Source of the DNA: JANQPX01 sp051010395
Lineage (GTDB): Bacteria > Pseudomonadota > Alphaproteobacteria > Geminicoccales > Geminicoccaceae
Direction: 5' to 3'
NCBI GenBank assembly: GCA_051010395.1
Contig: JBPCVQ010000116.1
Coordinates: 1 to 20,131, forward strand
Length of the DNA: 20,131 bases
Shown: positions 15,115-20,131 of the stretch, piece after piece
Layout: every line of letters begins with the position of its first letter
Position numbering within the stretch: position 1 is the stretch's first letter
Position numbers and translations under genes: made by a program
Notes under the pieces: generated by a model
The model's database searches: none
What the model was told of the DNA's origin: nothing
The model's input: only the letters and a program-made list of their open reading frames with translations

Positions 15115-16026
15115 ATGAGTGCGCTTCCACCTTATGCCGGCCCCGGCGAGCGTGCCTGGTACTACGGCTTTCGGGTGATCTGCGCGCTGATCTTCGTATT
15201 TTTGATCACGCCGATCCTGATCATTGTTCCGCTCAGCTTTAACGCTCAGCCCTATTTCAGCTTCACCCAGGGCATGATGAGCTTCGACCCGGACGCGTTC
15301 AGCCTCCGCTGGTACAAGGACATCTTCGCCAACGGCATGGCCAACCCCAATGCCGAGGGTGCCGCCTGGTGGGCGGACATGTGGGCGAACGCCCAATGGG
15401 TCCGGGCGATGAAGAACAGCTTCATCATCGGCATCGCCGCAACCTTGATCGCAACGGCGCTGGGGACCCTCGCCGCCGTCGGCCTCTCGCGCAGCGAAAT
15501 GCCCTATCGCGGCGCGATCATGTCGATCCTGATCTCGCCGATGATCGTGCCTTTGGTCATCACCGCCGCCGGCATGTTCTACTTCTACAGCCAGATCAAA
15601 CTGAGCCAGACCTATCTCGGCGTAATCCTCGCCCATGCCGCCCTCGGCACCCCTTTTGTGATTATTACAGTAACCGCAACCCTCGTAGGGTTCGACAACA
15701 GCCTGGTGCGCGCCTCAGCCAGTCTCGGCGCCAATCCGATCCGCACCTTCTTCAAGGTGCAGATGCCGCTGATCATCCCGGGCGTGATTTCCGGCGGCCT
15801 GTTCGCCTTCATCACCTCTTTCGACGAGGTGGTCGCGGTCCTTTTCCTCTCCGGCCCCGAGCAGCGCACCATCCCGCGTCAGATGTGGTCCGGCATCCGC
15901 GAACAGATCTCCCCCACCATCCTCGCCGTCGCCACCATCCTCGTCATCATCTCCATCGGCCTCCTGACCGCCATGGAACTCCTCCGCCGCCGTAACGAAC
16001 GCCTCCGCGGCATAAGGCCAAGCTAG
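15115..16026 (+). CDS. ABC transporter permease, PotC-like
   Basis: A 303-residue inner-membrane permease completing the importer. Helices are visible at about 20-42, 102-124, 134-156, 166-190, 220-244 and 266-290. The EAA loop is VRASASLGANPIRTFFKVQM (198-217) followed by PLIIPG, the ATPase contact. A short periplasmic extension with several tryptophans (about 45-98, RWYKD, EGAAWWADMW) sits between helices 1 and 2. The tail is basic (RRRNERLRG), which fits a cytoplasmic end. The ATG at 15115 is the first usable start; the ribosome binding site is weak. A GC-rich symmetric sequence immediately follows the stop and the next gene is convergent, so this ends the operon. Confidence 0.92.
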   Translation: MSALPPYAGPGERAWYYGFRVICALIFVFLITPILIIVPLSFNAQPYFSFTQGMMSFDPDAFSLRWYKDIFANGMANPNAEGAAWWADMWANAQWVRAMKNSFIIGIAATLIATALGTLAAVGLSRSEMPYRGAIMSILISPMIVPLVITAAGMFYFYSQIKLSQTYLGVILAHAALGTPFVIITVTATLVGFDNSLVRASASLGANPIRTFFKVQMPLIIPGVISGGLFAFITSFDEVVAVLFLSGPEQRTIPRQMWSGIREQISPTILAVATILVIISIGLLTAMELLRRRNERLRGIRPS

Positions 16027-16040
16027 TCGGCGGCCGCCGA
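16027..16040. repeat. 14-bp GC palindrome directly after the operon
   Basis: TCGGCGG and CCGCCGA abut to form a perfect palindrome directly behind the last permease stop. It could fold as a 5-bp hairpin with a 4-base loop, but no T-run follows, so factor-independent termination is not shown. Confidence 0.35.
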
Positions 16041-16213
16041 AAGGGTTGACTTGGCGTAGGTGGATGTAGGCGGCGTCGCGCGTTCGGTTCGGAATGTTTG
16101 AGATGGAGTGTTAGGTGGAGACCGAGACCGGCCGCGGTAGAAGGTGGCGAGAACGATGCTGCCCGGGAAGTTCGTAAGTTCCCTGGAGGGTTGTTTCAGA
16201 ATCCCCCGTACCG

Positions 16214-16912
16214 CTATTGCCCATGAATGCCACACTCGGTCTTGTCCACCCCCCACCAGCGTCCGGCACGTGGTGCCTGGCCCGACGCGACCGGACGAGT
16301 GCAAGGGGCACAGCCGATCGACCGGTAGCCCCGCTCTACGAGCGGATGGGCTGGCAAGTTGCGCAAAAATCGATACCGCTCGATGTCTTCCGCGGTCCAG
16401 CGTGCGAGAGGGTTGAGTTTGATCCGTCCAGTCGACGGCTCACCTTCAATCACCGGCAGGGTCACCCGCGCTCCACCCTGGAACCGTTTGCGGCCTGTGA
16501 TCCAGGCGGCGAATCCTTCGAGAACACCAATCAAGGGCTGAGCTTTGCGAAGGTCGCAGCAAAGATCCGGCTCGCGCCGCCAAAGATCACTCGCACTGTC
16601 ATACCTGGCGAGCTGATCTGGGGCTGGACCAGTAATTCGGACATCCTTCAGCGCCAGGAGCGCCACCACATCCTCTCGGTAGCCCTGAGTCTCGGCGAAC
16701 AGCTTACCACTGTCCAAAAAGATCACGGGCGTCCAGGGGTCGACGGTCGCGATCATATCCAAAAGGACAATGCTCTCGGCGCCGAAGGAGGAAACCAGCG
16801 CTGTCTGCCCCTTGAGCGGCCCTTCACGCAATAGCGGCCGTAACAGGGCAAGCCCATCCAGATGACCGTAGGCCGCTTTGAGGTCAGCGAGATAGTCGAT
16901 CATGCCACTCAT
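16214..16912 (-). CDS. cysH: adenylyl-/phosphoadenylyl-sulfate reductase (iron-sulfur type)
   Basis: A 232-residue assimilatory sulfate reductase that reduces activated sulfate (APS or PAPS) to sulfite using thioredoxin. Motifs: SSFGAESIVLL (41-51) of the PP-loop-like nucleotide site, VIFLDSGKLFAET (63-75), the cluster cysteines in DLCCDLRK (Cys118, Cys119) and GCAPCTRP (Cys201, Cys204), and the catalytic KTECGIHG with Cys227. The CC...CxxC pattern marks the [4Fe-4S] form, usually APS-preferring. The ATG at 16912 follows GAGGA by 9 bases. The frame stays open to 16999, but that extension reads through an IS66 end and is non-conserved. The usual partners (cysI, DUF934) are not adjacent; upstream is IS DNA. 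Confidence 0.93.
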   Translation of the reverse strand: MSGMIDYLADLKAAYGHLDGLALLRPLLREGPLKGQTALVSSFGAESIVLLDMIATVDPWTPVIFLDSGKLFAETQGYREDVVALLALKDVRITGPAPDQLARYDSASDLWRREPDLCCDLRKAQPLIGVLEGFAAWITGRKRFQGGARVTLPVIEGEPSTGRIKLNPLARWTAEDIERYRFLRNLPAHPLVERGYRSIGCAPCTRPVASGQAPRAGRWWGVDKTECGIHGQ

Positions 16913-16995
16913 GGTCCGAAATCCTCGCAACTTGAGTAGGTAACGATTATCCGTAAGCGCGCTATGAGGGCCACCTTGACTTCCAGAGAGGCGGA

Positions 16996-17241
16996 TCATT
17001 TGCGGCTGTCATTTTGGGATCGAGGCGCCAGGTTTGGGTATTGATCCTCGATGATCTCTTGAAGGGCTTCGAGGCCTTCCTGTGAGAGGGCGATGGTTTC
17101 CTTGTCATCGATATCGTGAACCCAGATCATGCCGTCTTCGGGTTCCAGTTGATCACTTGCGATGTCGAAGATCTGGTCTTTGTCGTAACCGAATTTCTCG
17201 GCGACAAGATCGATGGTGAAGATGTAGCTGATGGCTGGCAT
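16996..17241 (-). CDS. small acidic protein, probable IS66 passenger gene
   Basis: An 81-residue acidic protein. It begins MPAISYIFTIDLVAEKFGYD and contains FDIASDQLEPEDGMIWVHDI and LSQEGLEALQEIIEDQ; a helix-turn-helix-like N-terminal half is possible but not certain. Small proteins with SYIFTI...VAE and PEDG...WV elements are, from memory, often found behind IS66 transposases, which fits here: the start is only 5 bp behind the transposase stop on the same strand, and the gene ends 43 bp before the IS terminus. Its frame overlaps by ATGA an upstream extension of cysH, which I regard as coincidental. No strong ribosome binding site is seen; translation may be coupled. Function unknown. Confidence 0.65.
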   Translation of the reverse strand: MPAISYIFTIDLVAEKFGYDKDQIFDIASDQLEPEDGMIWVHDIDDKETIALSQEGLEALQEIIEDQYPNLAPRSQNDSRK

Positions 17242-17246
17242 GAAGA

Positions 17247-17441
17247 TCAGGCGGCATTCGCTTCTTCGACGGGGCCCGGCTTCCAGTTCCAGGGCGCCAG
17301 GTCGTCGAGGCGGTTGATTTTGTGATCAGGCAGGCGGTCCAGGAGATCGGCGATATAGGCCTGGGGATTGAGATCGTTGGCCTTTGCCGTCTCGACGATG
17401 GTCATGATGGTCGCGGCGTTTTCGGCGCCGCGGTCCGACGC
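17247..17441 (-). pseudogene. C-terminal remnant of an IS66 transposase (TnpC)
   Basis: Sixty-four codons and a TGA encode the characteristic C-terminus of IS66 transposases: ASDRGAENAATIMTIVETAK, then NPQAYIADLLDRLPDHKINR and the ending LDDLAPWNWKP. The catalytic core and N-terminus are absent, because different sequence begins at about 17441. It is therefore a nonfunctional remnant. Confidence 0.82.
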
Positions 17442-17449
17442 AACCTCAT

Positions 17450-17905
17450 GATGCCCGGTGTCTGGGAACTGAGGTCGAGGTCACTTATCCATTCCACCCT
17501 CTGTTCCGGCGGCCTGCGATCGTCGTCGCCGATCAGCTTCACAATGGCAGTCGTCATCTGACCTTGCGTGTAGGCGAAGAGCCTACTTTTCTGGTTCCCG
17601 TCTGGATGGTTGCCGCCGAGGCAGCATCGGTCAAGATCGTCGATGTTCCGTGCCTGCCGATCGACCGGCTCCACGACTTGAGGATGCTACTGGACTCGGA
17701 TCTAGCCTGTTCCCCTAGCGGAGACATTTCTGGGGGAGGCGCAGATGCCGGAAGTTTGGGCGAGCACGCAGCAGGATATGTTCGAGGAGCAGCCACCTGT
17801 CCTGAAACTCGGAACAACGGAACGCACGAAGGTTGTGATGCAGCTTCAGGCGCTGCTGAACGAGGCTACGGTGACCGCGGAAGATCAGCAGGAGGCAGGC
17901 GATGA
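17450..17905 (+). pseudogene. 5'-truncated DUF5372-like accessory gene of the recombinase element
   Basis: The + strand is open from 17408 to the TGA at 17905, and from about 17465 encodes a recognisable protein: GTEVEVTYPFHPLFRRPAIV, then FLVPVWMVAAEAASVKIVD and PCLPIDRLHDLRMLLDS. This resembles the small DUF5372-type proteins (HPFHPLF motif) that precede large serine recombinases in rhizobial elements. No ATG or GTG exists in this frame before the motif; an ATG pair at 17448 lies in another frame. The gene is thus truncated or shifted at the junction with the IS66 remnant. Its glycine-rich tail overlaps the whole front of the next small gene in a different frame. Function unknown; the family name is from memory. 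Confidence 0.55.
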
Positions 17906-17921
17906 CGAAGATCACGCCTGA
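17745..17921 (+). CDS. 58-residue accessory protein of the recombinase element
   Basis: A 58-residue acidic protein, MPEVWASTQQDMFEEQPPVL, then KLGTTERTKVVMQLQALLNE and an acidic end (EAGDDEDHA). A strong GGGGGAGG lies six bases ahead of the ATG at 17745, which supports real translation. Its stop lies 20 bases inside the recombinase gene, in a different frame, so the two are probably translationally coupled. It also overlaps the preceding truncated frame. The central helix (TKVVMQLQALLNEA) resembles short accessory proteins next to other large serine recombinases. No function is known. Confidence 0.65.
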   Translation: MPEVWASTQQDMFEEQPPVLKLGTTERTKVVMQLQALLNEATVTAEDQQEAGDDEDHA

Positions 17922-19951
17922 GCATCTGTTACGCGATGCCATCGTCTATGTTCGTCAATCGACGGTCTTTCAGGTCACGCAAAACCTGGAGAGCCAGCGG
18001 CGGCAGTACGGTCTGACCGAGCGCGCCCGACAGATGGGATGGTCCAACGTCGAGGTGATCGACGATGACCTTGGCCGGTCGGGCGCCGGTGCCAGGCGTC
18101 CCGGCTTTGAGAAGCTCCTGGCTGCGATCTGTGAGGGCCGGGTCGGGGCCGTTTTGTCGCTGGAAGCTTCACGGCTGGCGCGCAACGGACGCGACTGGCA
18201 CACCCTTTTGGAGTTCTGTGGTCTGGTCGACACGCTGATCGTCGACGAGGATGGCGTCTACGACCCGGCGTCGCCCAACGACCGGTTGCTACTCGGCATG
18301 AAGGGCACGATGAGCGAGATGGAACTGTCCGTCTTTCGACGACGCTCGATCGAAGCGATGAAGCAGAAGGCAAGGCGGGGCGAGCTCTTCCTCACCGTGG
18401 CGGTCGGCTATGTCAAGGCTGGTGGGAACCGCATCGAGAAGGATGCTGATCGACGTGTCCAAGAGGCGATTGCGCTGGTGTTTCGTAAGTTCACCGAGCT
18501 CCAGGCCATCCGTCAGGTTCTGGTTTGGTGCAGGCAGGAGAAGATCCATTTGCCCGCTGCGGGCAGCGGTGAGACGGCCGGTCAGATCATTTGGCGCTTG
18601 CCTGTTTATCCGACCGTCCATCACATGCTGACCAATCCGGTCTATGCTGGCGCCTATGCCTTCGGCCGCCGGACGGCAGAGGTAACGATCGAGCAGGGGC
18701 AAAAGCGTGTGGTTAGGCGCATGCAACGCGACTGGCGCCGCTGGGAAGTTCTGATCCGCGACCATCACGATGGTTATATTTCCTGGGTCGAGTTCGAGAG
18801 GAACCAGCAGCTGATCACCGACAATGCCAATAGTAAGCGGTTCATGAGTAAAGGCGCTGTCCGTCGTGGCGAAGCTTTATTACCCGGCCTTTTGCGCTGC
18901 GCCCGGTGCGGCAAGAAGCTCCGCGTCCGTTATGGCCAGACCCATCGCTATGAGTGCGTGGGCGCCTTCAATCAACTGGCGGCGGCGCGATGCATCACGT
19001 TCGGTGGGATGCGCGTCGATCGGGTTCTGGCCAAGGAGGTACTGACCAGACTGCAGCCTCTGGGCGTGGAAGCGGCGCTGGCCGCTGTCGAAGCGCGCAA
19101 GCAGCAAGGCGCAGAGAAGAAAGGTCAGCTCGAGCTGGCGCTGGAGCAGGCCCGCTATGAAGCGGCTCGGGCGCGGCGTCAGTATGACGTCGCCGATCCA
19201 GAGAACCGCCTGGTGGCCGGCGAGCTTGAGCGGCGATGGAACGAACGCCTACTCGAGGTACGCGATCTCGAGATCGCAATCGAGCAACTTGGTGCTGACA
19301 AGGCGCCGGCGCTGGCCAAGGCCGACAGTGAAAGATGGCCAAGATCTGGCCCGGGCTTGGGATCGGCCTGGCGTCACCCCGGAGACGCGCAAGAAGATCA
19401 TGCGTACCGTCATCTCGGAGATCATCGTCGACATCGTCGGCGACAGCTTGGAGCTGATCATCCATTGGCAGGGCGGCGACCACACTCGCCTTGCCGCGAA
19501 GCGGAACCGCCCTGGGCAGTCCCGATGGGCCACCGACGAAAAAGTAGTTGATCTGGTTCGTGCCTTGGCGCGCCAGATGCCCGACGAGGCGATCGCAGCT
19601 TTGCTCAACCGGTCCGGCAAGTCGACCAGCCATGGCAATAGCTGGACGCGCGGGCGAGTTTGCTCCCTGCGCCACCAGTATGACATCGCCATCTACCGCG
19701 ACGGCGAGCGTGTCGAGCGCGGTGAGGCGACGCTCGACGAGGCGGCATCCACCCTCGCCGTGAGCACGTCGACCATCCGCCGCTTCATCGCCGAGGGTAT
19801 CCTCTCGGCGAAGCAGCACTGCAAAGGCGCGCCCTGGACCATCCAGCGAGCCGATCTTGACCAGGCTGAGATCCGTCGCCAAGCCGATGCGCGCCGTTCG
19901 CGACGCCCGCCGCCTGATCAGAGGCAGAAAAATCTTTCAATTTATCAATGA
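17902..19951 (+). pseudogene. large serine recombinase, interrupted by a one-base frameshift
   Basis: A transposon-type site-specific recombinase of about 682 residues if the shift is ignored. The resolvase domain opens with IVYVRQSTVF (nucleophile Ser20) and includes NLESQRRQYGL, DDDLGRSG, EASRLARNGRDW and MSEMELSVFRRRSIEAM. A recombinase domain follows (about 170-300), then a zinc ribbon with Cys333, Cys336, Cys352 and Cys364, a coiled coil (about 395-465), and a C-terminal helix-turn-helix (ATLDEAASTLAVSTSTIRRF). The first frame runs to 19551 but loses similarity after ALAKADSE; from about 19334 the conserved DGQDLARAWDRPGV continues in the +1 frame to 19951. One surplus A in AAA at 19331-19333 explains the change. 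It is probably inactive unless the shift is a sequencing error or is bypassed. Confidence 0.85.
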
Positions 19952-19960
19952 GATGATGAG

Positions 19961-20131
19961 ATGAGCAGTATGAAGCGCCTTCGTCAGATCCTGCGAATAG
20001 CCATGATTTTCTGCCCATCGCAACGGCCCGTTCATTCTGCCCATGTCGGGCAGGAGTTGGAGGTTTACTACCGCTGGCATCCTTATTTCGGCAACAGGGT
20101 TCTGGTTCGTCAGATACAGGAGCGTGCCGAC
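19961..20131 (+). CDS. HP-x-F accessory protein of the recombinase element (partial)
   Basis: Fifty-seven codons open to the right edge, starting 9 bp behind the recombinase stop and in the same frame as its 3' part. The recognisable region is HVGQELEVYYRWHPYFGNRV then LVRQIQERAD. It resembles the accessory gene left of the recombinase (EVEVTYPFHPLF), so the two look like diverged paralogues. Possible starts are ATGs at 19961, 19970 and 19994; ribosome binding sites are weak, and coupling to the recombinase stop is likely. Similar small proteins are common next to rhizobial recombinases; no function is known. Confidence 0.65.
   Translation, partial: MSSMKRLRQILRIAMIFCPSQRPVHSAHVGQELEVYYRWHPYFGNRVLVRQIQERAD

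Larger units (their letters stand above)
16953..17441 (-). mobile_element. truncated IS66-family insertion sequence (3' end)
   Basis: The right-hand part of an IS66-type element is recognised by three signs. A terminus at 16953 begins GTAAGCGCGCTATGAGGGCC, matching the GTAA ends of this family. A small passenger gene (16996-17241) follows, then the C-terminus of the transposase (17247-17441), both on the minus strand. The similarity stops at about 17441, where sequence of the serine recombinase element begins, so the 5' part, tnpA and tnpB are missing. The 8 bases ahead of the terminus (GATTATCC, 16945-16952) would be the target duplication, but the second copy cannot be seen. The element is not autonomous. 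Confidence 0.68.
17441..20131 (+). mobile_element. large-serine-recombinase element (left junction to window edge)
   Basis: From the junction with the IS66 remnant at about 17441 to the end of the window, all frames belong to one cassette on the + strand: truncated DUF5372-like gene, 58-residue protein, recombinase and a second HP-x-F accessory gene. The genes overlap or lie within 10 bp of each other. I see no terminal inverted repeat at the left junction, as expected for serine recombinase elements, and the right end is outside the window. Confidence 0.6.

Noticed and set aside
11349..16026. Importer operon as the tetronate transporter
   Set aside because: The components are PotADBC-like and are separated from otnK-otnC by three genes in both orientations; nothing in the sequence ties it to sugar acids.
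16041..16213. Open frames between the last permease and cysH
   Set aside because: No ribosome binding site, motif or family; they overlap cysH or run antisense, so I treat the stretch as a convergent intergenic region.
16913..16999. 29-residue N-terminal extension of CysH with ATGA overlap to the small gene
   Set aside because: The extension reads through the IS66 terminus, is not like CysH, and the ATG at 16912 has a good GAGGA site.
1..20131. CRISPR array, rRNA, tRNA or riboswitch
   Set aside because: No evenly spaced repeats and no cloverleaf or conserved RNA core were seen in the intergenic regions by eye; a covariance-model search could still find short RNAs.

Overview
The window looks like chromosomal DNA of a GC-rich alphaproteobacterium, most likely order Hyphomicrobiales (Rhizobiales). 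This rests on the high G/C codon usage, the neighbourhood of thioredoxin/TPR, LON-domain, Trm112 and DUF971 genes, the PotADBC-type ABC operon with Hyphomicrobiales-like features, and the IS66 and large serine recombinase elements at the right end. This is inference from gene content; no search was run.

Layout. (1) 1-2520: housekeeping block on the + strand: a CnoX/YbbN-like thioredoxin-TPR protein, a LON substrate-binding-domain protein, a Trm112-like protein and a DUF971 protein, the last two overlapping by ATGA; the start of an unidentified minus-strand gene lies at the left edge. (2) 2656-5123: an RraA-family protein (minus), divergent from an orphan membrane histidine kinase whose periplasmic region carries a CxxCH heme-attachment motif. 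(3) 5281-9189: a four-carbon sugar-acid (tetronate) catabolic cluster: denD-like dehydrogenase (minus, followed by a methyltransferase gene) divergent from otnK-otnC. Together these account for oxidation, phosphorylation and decarboxylation of D-erythronate to dihydroxyacetone phosphate; the isomerase otnI is not in the window. (4) 9217-11084: a minus-strand pair (small CxxC, Ala/Pro-rich protein and TPR protein) divergent from a PPOX-type flavoprotein. (5) 11349-16026: a complete PotA-PotD-PotB-PotC-like ABC importer operon, with an 18-bp perfect palindrome in its upstream region and a 12-bp inverted repeat between the binding protein and first permease genes. (6) 16214-16912: cysH (iron-sulfur type APS/PAPS reductase, minus). 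(7) 16953-20131: nested mobile DNA. An IS66-type end (GTAAGCG) sits 40 bp upstream of cysH, followed by a small passenger ORF and the last 64 codons of an IS66 transposase. That remnant is cut at about 17441 by a large-serine-recombinase element made of overlapping small genes plus a roughly 680-residue recombinase that carries a one-base frameshift; a paralogous accessory gene runs off the right edge.

The most notable points are the heme-motif kinase without a partner regulator, the IS66 end directly upstream of cysH, the overlapping gene cassette around the recombinase, the uncharacterised TPR/CxxC pair, and the palindrome upstream of the transporter operon. I found no CRISPR array, no rRNA and no convincing tRNA.
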